NCBI GenBank assembly: GCA_913049685.1
Contig: CAJWZD010000012.1
Span: 1 to 57,129, forward strand
Reading direction: 5' to 3'
From: an uncultured Fidelibacterota bacterium
Lineage (GTDB): Bacteria > Fidelibacterota > Marinisomatia > Marinisomatales > TCS55
DNA length: 57,129 bases
The notes below the pieces were generated by a model. It was not told the origin of the DNA. It saw nothing but the letters and a program-made list of their open reading frames with translations, and did no database searches. Shown here piece by piece: positions 25,661 to 34,873 of the stretch (position 1 is the stretch's first letter; each line of letters begins with the position of its first letter). Made by a program: the position numbers and the translations under genes.

Positions 25661-27274
25661 TTATTTTTTTGGGCCGGCATTTTTGATATTTACATCTTCA
25701 ATGTTGTACTCTGCAAAATTATTTTGAAATTTTTCAACCAGACTTTCAGCAGTTCTAGTATAATCCTCTTTGGTTGGCCAAGCTTTCATTGGAATCAAGA
25801 TGTTGTTTTCAATATTATCTAATTTTTTTGGGACCTGAACACCAAAATAGGGATCAATTTCAAAATCAGACTTATTTATACTGCCGTCAAGGATAGCATA
25901 GATAATTTGTCTTGTGGTTGGCAGTGAAATTCGTTTTGCACCTGATTCAGCAGTTGCTCCAACCCAACCAGTATTAACTAGATATGTTGGAACGTTGAAT
26001 TTATTAATCTTCTCCCTGAGTAAATGTGCATATTCTAGAGGATGAAGGGTCAAAAATGGTCCTCCAAAACAAGGAGAAAAAGTAGCAGTAGGCTCTGTTA
26101 CTCCGCGTTCAGTTCCGGCGACTTTTGCTGTATAACCAGTTATAAAATGATACATTGCTTGCTCTGAACTAAGTTTAGAAACTGGCGGAATGACACCGTA
26201 GGCATCGCATGTTAAAAAAATTATAGTTTTAGGATGATCGCTTAGCGCTGGTTTTCCTTTTGCAAAAACTGAGTTTTCAATAAAATTCAAAGGATAAGAC
26301 ACCCGAGTATTTTCTGTCTTAGAATTATCATTATAATCAACAACTCTAGTGTGTTCATCATATACTACATTTTCAAGTAAGGCACCGTGCCTTATTGCGT
26401 TATAGATATCAGGCTCTTCTTCTGGATTTAGATTAATAGTTTTTGCATAACATCCTCCTTCAAAATTAAACACCCCATTATCTGACCATCCATGTTCATC
26501 GTCACCAATCAAAGGTCTTTTTGGGTCGGTGGACAATGTTGTTTTTCCAGTTCCACTAAGGCCGAAAAATATCGCAGCATTAGATCCATCCTCATCAACA
26601 TTCGCAGAACAATGCATCGAAAGGATTCCTTTTTGAGGAAGAACATAATGAAGAACTGAAAAAATTCCCTTTTTCATCTCACCGCCATACTCTGTTCCAC
26701 CAATAATAGCTATTTTTTTGCCAAGATGAAAAATGATAAATGTCTCAGAGTTCATTCCATGTTCTTTAAATGCTTTATTTTGAACACTAGAGGCATTGAT
26801 TATAGTAAAATCAGGCGCAAAATTTTCTAGTTGTTTATTTTCTGGCCTTATAAACATGTTATTTACAAAATGAGCTTGCCATGCTCTTTTAGCAATAATT
26901 CTAACATTTATACTGTGAGAAGGATCAAAACCTGCAAAACCATCAAATAGATACGTTTTTGAATCATCAGAGTTGTAGTAATCAACTACATTAGCATAAA
27001 GTTCATCAAAGATTGATTCATCTATTTTCTTATTAACTGAACCCCACCATACCTTGTCCGCTGAACTGGGCTCATCAACAATATATTTATCTTTTGGCGA
27101 CCTACCGGTAAATTTACCTGTATCAACAATTGTTGCGCCCCTGGGGCCAATAATCCCTTCACCATTTTTTACCGTTTCTTCGATTAAGTTTTCAACGCTT
27201 AAATTTCTATGTACTTCATCTATTTTATTTAAGCCGATATTATCAAGCTGCAATTCTTTTCCAGTTGTGATCAT
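25661..27274 (-). CDS. pckA: Phosphoenolpyruvate carboxykinase (ATP)
   Basis: A 537-residue enzyme converting oxaloacetate and ATP to PEP, CO2 and ADP, the first step of gluconeogenesis; it can run in reverse in anaerobes. Marks: RSPKDKYIVDEP near the N-terminus, the kinase loop GLSGTGKTTLS (about residues 236-246), the metal site GDDEHGW directly after it, and GGEMKKGIFSVLHY. The P-loop type identifies the ATP-dependent and not the GTP-dependent family. Its ATG is preceded by AGGA overlapping the xerC stop, and the eight-base spacing suggests co-transcription with xerC. Confidence 0.98.
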   Translation of the reverse strand: MITTGKELQLDNIGLNKIDEVHRNLSVENLIEETVKNGEGIIGPRGATIVDTGKFTGRSPKDKYIVDEPSSADKVWWGSVNKKIDESIFDELYANVVDYYNSDDSKTYLFDGFAGFDPSHSINVRIIAKRAWQAHFVNNMFIRPENKQLENFAPDFTIINASSVQNKAFKEHGMNSETFIIFHLGKKIAIIGGTEYGGEMKKGIFSVLHYVLPQKGILSMHCSANVDEDGSNAAIFFGLSGTGKTTLSTDPKRPLIGDDEHGWSDNGVFNFEGGCYAKTINLNPEEEPDIYNAIRHGALLENVVYDEHTRVVDYNDNSKTENTRVSYPLNFIENSVFAKGKPALSDHPKTIIFLTCDAYGVIPPVSKLSSEQAMYHFITGYTAKVAGTERGVTEPTATFSPCFGGPFLTLHPLEYAHLLREKINKFNVPTYLVNTGWVGATAESGAKRISLPTTRQIIYAILDGSINKSDFEIDPYFGVQVPKKLDNIENNILIPMKAWPTKEDYTRTAESLVEKFQNNFAEYNIEDVNIKNAGPKK

Positions 27275-27282
27275 GATTTTTC

Positions 27283-28176
27283 CTATTTTTCTCCCCTAGG
27301 GTGAGATTGTTTATAGATTTCCTTCATTTTTTCTGGTTTTATATGCGTATATATTTGTGTGGAGGATAGACTAGTATGTCCAAGCAAATCACCCACTGCT
27401 CGAATATCTGCACCCCTATTCATAAGATGGGTAGCAAAGGAATGTCGCAAAGTATGAGGTCCTAATCTTTTACCGCTGGCTATCATTTTAATATAGTTAC
27501 TTATTCTTCTTTGAATAGTTCTTCGTGGAATACGCTCATTTCTATCATTAACAAAAAGCGGTAATCCATTTGAAGCAGTGTTCCAATTCAAAACCCTTTT
27601 TTTTAGATATTCTTCCATGCAGAATTTCGCTCTTTTTCCAAATGGAATCAAACGTTCTTTGCTACCTTTTCCAAAAACTTTTACGAGGTTATTTTTTTCA
27701 TCGATTGAGCCAATATTGAGATTAATTAGCTCACTGAGCCTCATTCCAGTAGAATAGAATAATTCTAGTATTGCCTTATCTCTTAGACCTTTTTCTGTTC
27801 GAATATCTGGCTGATTCATCAATTCATTTATAATATTTTCATCGATAAAGTTTGGTAATTTTTTGGATACTTTTGGAGTTGATAGGAACAGGGTTGGGTT
27901 TTTTGCAATATATTCAATGTTAAATAAAAAATTAAAAAAAGATTTAATGCTAGCAAGTCTTCTAGCAATTGTCTTTTTTGATAATCCTTTATCGTATTGA
28001 CTTGCTAAAAAATCCCTAACTTGAACCTTTGAAACTTTTTTTAACTCAACCTTCTCATGAAACAAAAAAGCAGAAAACTTGTTAATGTCGTTTTTGTAGC
28101 TTTTAATAGTATGCTCAGAAAATCCCTTTTCTTGATTTAAATAAATAATAAATGAATCAAAAATAGAGCTAGGCAT
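27283..28176 (-). CDS. xerC: Tyrosine recombinase XerC (XerC/XerD family)
   Basis: A 297-residue site-specific recombinase, probably resolving chromosome dimers at dif. It has an N-terminal SAM-like core-binding domain (about 5-88) and a catalytic domain with the full set: Arg146 (TGMRLSEL), Lys in GKGSKERLIP (about 170-173), His241 and Arg244 (PHTLRHSFATH), His267 (LLGHTSLSSTQ) and nucleophile Tyr276 (IYTH). The C-terminus (SHPRG) and the RIPRRTIQ segment resemble XerC more than XerD, but the pair is hard to separate by eye. The start overlaps the rluD stop by eight bases. It sits among housekeeping genes and not in a mobile element. Confidence 0.88.
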   Translation of the reverse strand: MPSSIFDSFIIYLNQEKGFSEHTIKSYKNDINKFSAFLFHEKVELKKVSKVQVRDFLASQYDKGLSKKTIARRLASIKSFFNFLFNIEYIAKNPTLFLSTPKVSKKLPNFIDENIINELMNQPDIRTEKGLRDKAILELFYSTGMRLSELINLNIGSIDEKNNLVKVFGKGSKERLIPFGKRAKFCMEEYLKKRVLNWNTASNGLPLFVNDRNERIPRRTIQRRISNYIKMIASGKRLGPHTLRHSFATHLMNRGADIRAVGDLLGHTSLSSTQIYTHIKPEKMKEIYKQSHPRGEK

Positions 28177-29137
28177 GTAGGTTTGATAATTCCATTTTAA
28201 GCGTTTGAAAGTCTGAAGGGATTTTTGCAGAAATAGATTTTAATTTTTTAGTAGATGGGTGGGAAAAGGTTATGCTTTTTGCATGCAGTGCATGTCTCCC
28301 AAGGTTTTTTAATGAATTGTTTAATGCCTTTGAAACTTCTGGTAAAAAACCTTTTGACCTGTTATTTCCACCACCATATTTGCTGTCACCAAAAATAGGG
28401 TTGCCTAAACTTGCTGAATGAACCCGAATTTGATGTGTTCTACCGGTTTTCGGCTTAAAAATAACTTCACTGGTATAATCACCTAAAGGCTTAGAAATAA
28501 ATGAAGTTATCGCTTTTTTTCCATTGTCATCACCAACATACGAAGTAGGGTCTTTTTTACTTCGAGACAATGGGAGAGTTATTTTGCCTTCTTTTGAAGT
28601 AAATATGCCCCAGGTTACAGCATAATATTCTTTTTTTATTTCTCGCGCTTCAAATTGTCTTGAGAGATTAGCGTGAGCCTCATTACTTTTCGCAACAAGC
28701 ATCACCCCAGATGTTTCCTTATCAAGTCTGTGAACAATCCCAGGCCTTACTATACCATTTACATTTGAAAGATCGTGAAAATGATAAATTAAACCATTGG
28801 CTAGAGTATTAGTCTTTTGACCAGCCCCAGGATGAACTGTTAGACCTGCAGGCTTATTTATAGCAATAATATCAGTATCTTCATATATAATATCTAGTTC
28901 AATGTTCTCTGGAGTTAAATAGCCACCATTTTCTTCTTTTAGAGCTATTTGATAAGAAATTTTTTCATTTCCATTGAGAATAAGGCTTGGTTTCGAGACT
29001 TCACCGTTAACAGTTACCAAGCCTTCATTTATCATTTTTTTGATTGTAGTCCTGCTTGATTCAGACACAACATCTGTTAGAAATTTATCTAGTCTTTGAT
29101 TTGCACCCCTCTTAGCTAGAATAACATGTCTACTCAC
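28169..29137 (-). CDS. rluD: Large-subunit rRNA pseudouridine synthase (RluA/RluD family)
   Basis: A 322-residue RNA-modifying enzyme. The N-terminal S4 RNA-binding domain (about 13-70, RLDKFLTDVV) is followed by the pseudouridine synthase domain, with catalytic Asp139 in HRLDKETSG, the INKPAGLTVHPG strand (about 94-104) and KTGRTHQIRVH near residue 226. The domain order and length match RluD, which modifies helix 69 of 23S rRNA, but RluC-like target choice cannot be excluded. It overlaps lspA by four bases and is in the common FCB order dksA-lspA-rluD. Confidence 0.93.
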   Translation of the reverse strand: MSRHVILAKRGANQRLDKFLTDVVSESSRTTIKKMINEGLVTVNGEVSKPSLILNGNEKISYQIALKEENGGYLTPENIELDIIYEDTDIIAINKPAGLTVHPGAGQKTNTLANGLIYHFHDLSNVNGIVRPGIVHRLDKETSGVMLVAKSNEAHANLSRQFEAREIKKEYYAVTWGIFTSKEGKITLPLSRSKKDPTSYVGDDNGKKAITSFISKPLGDYTSEVIFKPKTGRTHQIRVHSASLGNPIFGDSKYGGGNNRSKGFLPEVSKALNNSLKNLGRHALHAKSITFSHPSTKKLKSISAKIPSDFQTLKMELSNLHA

Positions 29138-29604
29138 AACTGAGCTTTTTCTCTCTTTTTTTCTAAAATAATACTGTCAATTAGTATTAATACCATACCA
29201 ACAGTTACATAAGAGTCTGCAAGATTAAAAATATACCAGCTAAAATCACCGATCATAAAATCTAAAAAATCTATAACCTCACCAAGAAAAAGGCGATCAA
29301 TTGAATTCCCAATTGCTCCAGCTATAATCAAAGCTAAACCTAACCGAATTACAATAGAGTGATTTTTTACTGACCAAAGGTAAAAAAAAAGGAAAACAGT
29401 CAACAGTACTGATACTGCTGAGAAAATTAAATAACCAAATGGGAAATCTATTCCAAAAGCCATTCCATCATTAGTAATATAAGTGAAATGAAAAAAATCC
29501 TGAACAATTGGAATAGATTCATATAAAGACATTGTTCTAACGACAATTGCCTTAGAAATTTGGTCTGCAAGTACCAAAATGGCGCTTACAAACAATACTC
29601 TCAT
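29134..29604 (-). CDS. lspA: Lipoprotein signal peptidase (signal peptidase II)
   Basis: A 156-residue inner-membrane aspartyl protease that cleaves signal peptides before the lipidated Cys of lipoproteins. Four membrane segments are visible. The conserved GNSIDR (99-104) is followed by the catalytic VIDFLDF segment (Asp about 112) and FNLADS (Asp130). It serves the several lipobox proteins in this window (MORN-repeat, 970-residue, TlpA-like and cyclophilin lipoproteins). Four-base overlaps with both neighbours indicate translational coupling. Confidence 0.96.
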   Translation of the reverse strand: MRVLFVSAILVLADQISKAIVVRTMSLYESIPIVQDFFHFTYITNDGMAFGIDFPFGYLIFSAVSVLLTVFLFFYLWSVKNHSIVIRLGLALIIAGAIGNSIDRLFLGEVIDFLDFMIGDFSWYIFNLADSYVTVGMVLILIDSIILEKKREKAQL

Positions 29605-29993
29605 GCCAAACCGAGCTTTTCTTTTTCTTTACATTGAACACATTTTGTAGCATTAGGAACTTCCATCATTCGCTCTTCAGGTATAAGATTGCCACATATT
29701 TTACAAACACCAAAGCTACCTTCTTCAATTCTCTCTAATGCGATATTTAAATTCTTAAAATAGTCGCTTTCTCTGTTCATAAGCATAAAGTTTTTTTCCT
29801 GTTCATGTGAGTCTGTACCAGCATCAGCCATATGTACACTAAAGATTGAATCAGGAGTAACGCCGCCTTGCTTATTTGATGCATTGCCTATACCCTCTTT
29901 GATAGATTCGATGTCTTCAGAAACAGCACCCATCTTATCTGAAATAGCTTTTTTAAATTTTTCTAACTTTGTTTTTGAATATTTATTTGCCAA
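29601..29993 (-). CDS. TraR/DksA family zinc-finger regulator
   Basis: A 130-residue protein with an N-terminal coiled-coil region (about 8-95) and a C-terminal four-cysteine zinc finger (Cys97, Cys100, Cys118, Cys121; CKICG and CVQC). DksA proteins enter the RNA polymerase secondary channel and, with ppGpp, adjust rRNA and biosynthetic promoters. The tip here reads MADAGTDSHEQE, whereas E. coli DksA has D-x-x-D-x-A, so functional equivalence is uncertain. It lies three bases after ileS and overlaps lspA by four bases. Confidence 0.88.
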   Translation of the reverse strand: MANKYSKTKLEKFKKAISDKMGAVSEDIESIKEGIGNASNKQGGVTPDSIFSVHMADAGTDSHEQEKNFMLMNRESDYFKNLNIALERIEEGSFGVCKICGNLIPEERMMEVPNATKCVQCKEKEKLGLA

Positions 29994-29996
29994 TTT

Positions 29997-32900
29997 TTAT
30001 TCCCTTTCAATTGCTACTCTTTCCAGGCCAACAGTGAATGTCTGGTTATTCATCTCAAAAGATCCTGAAAATTCACCTCTATTTTTTGATTCAATTATTT
30101 CAACTGCTAAAACCTCACTCATAAGCAAATCTTTAAACTGTTTAATTGAATCTCCAATAAGCCCTTTTAGCTCTATAAAAATTTTAATGCGATCTTCTAC
30201 CGCAAAATTAGCATCTTTTCGCATTGTTTGCACTTGCCTTATTACATCTCTAATAATTCCTTCTTTAATCAGATTTTCATTCAATTTCATATTAAGACCA
30301 ACTGCAACACTATCATCGCCAGCGCATGCCCAACCTTCAATTGAATCCTGCTCAATTAATAGGTCTTCACGAATAATAAATATATTTTCATCAATTTTGT
30401 ATTTTTTATTTTTTCTAATCTCATCTAGAACTCTTGAATCATCATCTTCATGTAGTTTTTGATTTATCTTTTTAAGGTCTTTTCCATATTTTTGCCCTAG
30501 CATAGGCAAGTTGGGCTTAAGTCTATGGGATATTAGTTCAGATTCAGATTTGGCTCTAGCAAGTGATTTTACGTTTAATTCATCCATGACTACATCTTGT
30601 TCTGAAAAAATAAAATCAGATATTTCGTCATTTTTTATACTAAATTTTAATTCACTTAAAGGTTGTCTGATTCGAATATTTGATTTGCTCCGAGCTGATC
30701 TTCCAAACTCAACTATTTTGCGAAGAATATCCACTTTTTCCATAAGACCTTGATCAATGTAATCCGTATTTGCTATAGGATAATCACACAAATGAACACT
30801 TTCTGGAGCAGATTCATCTATACTTACTACAAGATTTTGATACATTTCTTCACATACAAAAGGTAAAATAGGTGCCATTGTTTTAATAGTATCAAGCAGA
30901 ACATTATATAAAACAAAGTATGCAGTTATCTTATCTTTATCATCTTCCGTTTTCCAAAACCTTCTGCGATTTCTTCTTATATACCAATTAGATAAATCAT
31001 CCAAAAATAAATCGAATTTTTTCATAAGACTATCGACTCTATAATTTTCTAAGCAATCTTTTGAATCTGAAATAAATACATTTAATTTTGAAAGAATCCA
31101 TCTATCCATAATAGTAAGGTCATCCACATTAAACTTTAATTTTAGTGGATTAAAGCCATCTACAGCTGCATACGTAGCAAAAAATGAATATGAGTTCCAG
31201 AGCTGGATTAATTTTTTTCTTACCTCATTTCCTCGATCATATCCAAATAATAAGTTTGTTTCTGGGTTTTGTGAGGCATAAATCCATCTCATTACATCAA
31301 CACCCATTTTCTCAGCTGCTTCGTCAAACCAAATTGCATTTCCCCATGATTTATGCATCTCCCGACCGTCTTCAGCTTTTACTAAAGCGTGACCTAAAAG
31401 ATTTTTAAAAGGAGCTTTGTTTTCAAGCTTTGCTGACATAGCTAATAAAGAATAAAACCAATTTCTAAATTGACCTGGAAAAGACTCCACAACAAAATCA
31501 GCTGGAAACCATTTTTCCCAGTAGTTCTTATTATTGTTATAGCCCAATGTTGAAAACGGTACAATTCCTGCATCAAGCCACGGATTACCAACATCCTTAA
31601 CCCTTGAACCCACTAAGCCTGAATCAGGATGCTTAATTTTAACCTTATCAATCCATGGACGGTGTGGGCTTTTACCTTCGAAATCCTCCCATCCTTCAAC
31701 AGATAACTCTTTCAGCTCTTGCTTTGATCCCACAACATAAAAACTTCCATCTTCAAACTGCCAAATTGGTAGCGCAAGACCCCAAAAACGCTTCTTAGAT
31801 ATCATCCAGTCACCCATACTAGTAAGCCATTCTTTTTCTCTTTCAGACCCCCAACTTGGTATCCAATTAATTTTATCTACAGTATTAATAATTTCGTCTC
31901 GCCAATCCATGTTTATATACCATTCATCAACAAGGCGAAAAACCAGTTCATCTCCAGATCTCCAACAGTGGGGGTAGATATGCGGATAATCCTCAACATA
32001 GATTAAATGGTTATTTTCTTTCAAGTAAGCTATAATTTCATCTATTGTCTTTTCATCGGTGGCCTTTTTGCCTTTCAACCAACCAAATTTATCTGTGAAC
32101 CTAGATTCTTCATCTAGAGGTGCAATGCTTATAACATTGAGTTTTTTTCCTACCTTATGATCAATATCTCCACAACCAGGCGCCATATGGACTATCCCTG
32201 TCCCTTCGCCGCCAACTACAATATCGCTTCCAAGACTATCTTTTCCAGGATCTATCACTCTGTGCTCAGTCTTTCCACATTTATTTTCTTCAGCTAAGGC
32301 ATCATTTCGCATTGGATAACCACCTATCTCTAGCTGGGCATCTAGATCATCAAATGGTGCACTGTATTTCCAACCAACCATATCTCTGCCTTGGATCTTC
32401 CCTGCAATTTCGTAGCCTCCTCTTTCTTTAAATATTTGCGAAATAGTTTTTAATTTGGGCAATCCATCAATCCACTGCTTTTTTTCTTTATATTGTTTGT
32501 CAAGCCTGGCAAATTCAAGGTTTTCTTCCGCAAGATAATATATTGACCCATCTGATGCTCTAAGCTTTACATAATCTAAATCACCATTTATGCCAGCTAT
32601 CACATTTGAGGTAAGCGTCCAAGGAGTTGTGGTCCATACAAGCAGATATTCATTTTCTTTATCTGTTAATGGAAAGCGAACAAAAACAGATTTGTGAGAT
32701 ACAAGCTTCCTTCCTTCGATAATTTCCATTTGAGAATATGAAGTACCTGAGCGTCCGGACCATGGAACAACATCAGAACCTCTGTAGATTTTTCCTTCAT
32801 CAAATAATTTTTTTAAGAATGACCAAATTGTGTAATTATTATCATCAGACATGGTAAAATAAGAATTATCCCAATCCATCCAATAGCCCAACCGTTTAGA

Positions 32901-33302
32901 TTGTTTAGTTTGTATCGCTGAATATTTTTCAACTCTATCTTTACACATTTTTACAAATTTTTCTATACCAAAATCTTCGATGTCTTTTTTTGATTTAAAT
33001 CCTAACTCTTTTTCAACTTCAACTTCAACCCATAGACCCTGGCAATCAAATCCTTGCTGATATCGCAATTCATAACCATTCATTGATTTATATCTATTAT
33101 ACAAATCTTTTAATGTTCTGCCCCATGCATGATGAACACCCATGGGATTATTGGCAGTAATTGGACCATCAATAAATGACCAATGCTTGTTGTTCTCGTT
33201 TAATTTGCGACGTTTTTCAAATATTGAGTTGGAATCCCACAAATCTAAGATTTTATGCTCAATTTTGATAAAGTCTGTTTTTGATTCTACGCGTTTAATC
33301 AT
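29997..33302 (-). CDS. ileS: Isoleucyl-tRNA synthetase, type 2 with altered signature motifs
   Basis: A 1101-residue class I synthetase that charges tRNA-Ile. In place of the HIGH motif it has GVHH (residues 55-58, followed by AWGRTLKD), and in place of KMSKS it has EMHKS (about residue 650, in DGREMHKSWGN). The CP1 editing domain is present (VWTTTPWTLTSN near 225; GTGIVHMAPGCGD near 370). The anticodon-binding region and a long C-terminal domain follow. Length and motifs point to the eukaryote-like IleRS2 group. A GxHH version of the motif is known from a bacterial IleRS2 subgroup with very high mupirocin resistance. Start MIKRVESK fits the family. The dksA-like gene follows after three bases. 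Confidence 0.95.
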   Translation of the reverse strand: MIKRVESKTDFIKIEHKILDLWDSNSIFEKRRKLNENNKHWSFIDGPITANNPMGVHHAWGRTLKDLYNRYKSMNGYELRYQQGFDCQGLWVEVEVEKELGFKSKKDIEDFGIEKFVKMCKDRVEKYSAIQTKQSKRLGYWMDWDNSYFTMSDDNNYTIWSFLKKLFDEGKIYRGSDVVPWSGRSGTSYSQMEIIEGRKLVSHKSVFVRFPLTDKENEYLLVWTTTPWTLTSNVIAGINGDLDYVKLRASDGSIYYLAEENLEFARLDKQYKEKKQWIDGLPKLKTISQIFKERGGYEIAGKIQGRDMVGWKYSAPFDDLDAQLEIGGYPMRNDALAEENKCGKTEHRVIDPGKDSLGSDIVVGGEGTGIVHMAPGCGDIDHKVGKKLNVISIAPLDEESRFTDKFGWLKGKKATDEKTIDEIIAYLKENNHLIYVEDYPHIYPHCWRSGDELVFRLVDEWYINMDWRDEIINTVDKINWIPSWGSEREKEWLTSMGDWMISKKRFWGLALPIWQFEDGSFYVVGSKQELKELSVEGWEDFEGKSPHRPWIDKVKIKHPDSGLVGSRVKDVGNPWLDAGIVPFSTLGYNNNKNYWEKWFPADFVVESFPGQFRNWFYSLLAMSAKLENKAPFKNLLGHALVKAEDGREMHKSWGNAIWFDEAAEKMGVDVMRWIYASQNPETNLLFGYDRGNEVRKKLIQLWNSYSFFATYAAVDGFNPLKLKFNVDDLTIMDRWILSKLNVFISDSKDCLENYRVDSLMKKFDLFLDDLSNWYIRRNRRRFWKTEDDKDKITAYFVLYNVLLDTIKTMAPILPFVCEEMYQNLVVSIDESAPESVHLCDYPIANTDYIDQGLMEKVDILRKIVEFGRSARSKSNIRIRQPLSELKFSIKNDEISDFIFSEQDVVMDELNVKSLARAKSESELISHRLKPNLPMLGQKYGKDLKKINQKLHEDDDSRVLDEIRKNKKYKIDENIFIIREDLLIEQDSIEGWACAGDDSVAVGLNMKLNENLIKEGIIRDVIRQVQTMRKDANFAVEDRIKIFIELKGLIGDSIKQFKDLLMSEVLAVEIIESKNRGEFSGSFEMNNQTFTVGLERVAIERE

Positions 33303-33314
33303 GGCTTATATGTA

Positions 33315-33331
33315 TTGATTCAAGGAATCAA
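33315..33331. other. Perfect 7-bp hairpin in the ileS leader
   Basis: TTGATTC, loop AAG, GAATCAA, located 13-29 bases upstream of the ileS ATG on the minus strand. It is AT-rich and not followed by a T-tract, so it is not a normal terminator. A leader structure controlling ileS is possible. I found no T-box sequence. Confidence 0.3.
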
Positions 33332-33376
33332 AATTAACCCAATTGCCCTGGCACAGCAAAGGGGAAAAGCCTTGAG

Positions 33377-33414
33377 AAAAAATAACGAATTTACATTAAA
33401 GTTGTTATTTTTTT
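33377..33414 (-). terminator. Possible weak terminator at the end of the htrA gene
   Basis: A-rich arm AAAAAATAAC at about 33377-33386 and complementary GTTATTTTTTT at 33404-33414 enclose a loop of about 17 bases. The right arm contains the htrA stop codon. The stem has almost no G-C pairs, so termination strength is doubtful. Confidence 0.25.
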
Positions 33415-34820
33415 AGATCAAGAGTTACGTATTGTGCATTACCATCGCGTTTAATATGGAGCATTAGCATGCCTCTTCGTTTGGTGTTTTTAACCAAAGC
33501 GTCAAATTGCTTTACAGATCTACAGCGTCTCGATCCAACTCTAGTTATAAGGTCTCCAGTCTGTATACCAGCTTCACCTGCAGGACCATCAATCAAAACT
33601 TTTGTCACGACTATCCCATCATCTTCTGCGTCAAGATTAAATTCCCTGCGGTTAAAAGAATTAATATCTCCCACCTCCATACCTAGCTCGTTAACATTTT
33701 CTGTTTGATTGCTTTCAACTAATTGGTCATCGCTTGGCATTTTTTCAAGCTTGACCTTAAATGACTTTTTTCTACTATTGCGAATAACGGTTAGGTTATA
33801 ATAGGTGTCTGGTTTTGAAATTGATACGTTGTTTCTTAAGTGGTCAACGCCTTTAATAGTCATACCATCAAATTCAATAATAACATCACCAGTTTCAATT
33901 CCAGCTTTGTCTGCTGGACCATCATTTATTACACTTGCAACAAGAGCTCCCATGCTTGATTTTAACCCTAATGCTTTAGCAGCTGAATCATTTATGGGTT
34001 GAATTTGTACACCTATGTATGATCGTAAAACTTTGCCGTAACTAATTAAGTCAGACATAACTTTTTTTACCATATTTGAAGGTATTGCGAAACCAACGCC
34101 CTGATTTCCCCTATCATATCCGTTGGAATAAATTGCAGTATTAATTCCAATTAGATCGCCAGATGAATTTAATAGAGCACCTCCACTATTTCCTGGATTG
34201 ATTGCTGCATCGGTTTGAATAAAATCTTCATAAATATCCCCTTGAATGATATTACCTCTGCCTTTTGCAGATACTATTCCAGCAGTTACTGTATGGCTCA
34301 AATTTGAAGAAAATGGGCTTCCTACAGCAATTACCCATTCACCAACTCGAAGTAAGTCAGAATCTCCAAGATCAATATCTGATAGATTTTTCGCTTTTAT
34401 TTTTATTACAGCCAGGTCAGACTTAGGATCTTTACCAATAACAGATGCTTCATACTCAGATTTATCTAAGAGTCTAACGGTTATTTCATCAGCATCTTCT
34501 ACAACATGATTATTAGTAATGATATATCCATTTTTTGCGTCGAGGATAACTCCCGATCCTATCGCTGAAGATTTATATTCTCTTTGCCTAGGCTGATTAA
34601 AATAAAATCTGAAAAGGTCCTCTTGGGGTGAATTTCTATTTGATTGACTGAGATCAATTTTCTTTTCCGTTAGTATAGTAACAACAGCTGGATTCACTTT
34701 TTCAGCGATATCTGCGAATTGATCGCTAAACTGCTTTAAAATGGCATTTTGTGCTAAAGTGAAGGTTATTGAAGAAAGAATCAGATAGCTAAAAACAAAA
34801 AATCTTTTCATGGTACTCAT
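33405..34820 (-). CDS. htrA: Periplasmic serine protease, HtrA/DegP family
   Basis: A 471-residue secreted protease/chaperone that degrades misfolded envelope proteins. The signal peptide is MSTMKRFFVF...TLAQ; Met4 is an alternative start. The trypsin-like domain has His105 (ITNNHVVEDADE), Asp135 (KDPKSDLAVIK) and Ser212 (NPGNSGGALLNS), a complete triad. Two PDZ domains follow (about 270-360 and 385-470; YIGVQIQPI and GIQTGDLI). Length and architecture equal DegP/DegQ/MucD. It is 53 bases downstream of the TlpA-like gene, in an envelope folding cluster with DsbD and a cyclophilin. Confidence 0.95.
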   Translation of the reverse strand: MSTMKRFFVFSYLILSSITFTLAQNAILKQFSDQFADIAEKVNPAVVTILTEKKIDLSQSNRNSPQEDLFRFYFNQPRQREYKSSAIGSGVILDAKNGYIITNNHVVEDADEITVRLLDKSEYEASVIGKDPKSDLAVIKIKAKNLSDIDLGDSDLLRVGEWVIAVGSPFSSNLSHTVTAGIVSAKGRGNIIQGDIYEDFIQTDAAINPGNSGGALLNSSGDLIGINTAIYSNGYDRGNQGVGFAIPSNMVKKVMSDLISYGKVLRSYIGVQIQPINDSAAKALGLKSSMGALVASVINDGPADKAGIETGDVIIEFDGMTIKGVDHLRNNVSISKPDTYYNLTVIRNSRKKSFKVKLEKMPSDDQLVESNQTENVNELGMEVGDINSFNRREFNLDAEDDGIVVTKVLIDGPAGEAGIQTGDLITRVGSRRCRSVKQFDALVKNTKRRGMLMLHIKRDGNAQYVTLDLKK

Positions 34821-34873
34821 TTCGTTAGTTATGTGATTTAATGAAGAACAGAAAATAAGGTTCCAAATTATTT

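Noticed and set aside
27283-28176. Tyrosine recombinase as an integrase of an integrated element
   Set aside because: It lies within a conserved housekeeping order (rluD-xerC-pckA) with overlapping frames, no tRNA or att repeats, and XerC-like ends.
29884-30462. A 192-codon open frame on the plus strand opposite the DksA-like gene and ileS
   Set aside because: It lies fully antisense to two well-supported genes, has low-complexity Ser/Ile-rich sequence and resembles no family. Long antisense frames are common in AT-rich genes.
33303-33404. T-box leader controlling ileS
   Set aside because: There is no T-box core sequence, no specifier hairpin and no terminator/antiterminator pair. Only a short AT hairpin is present.
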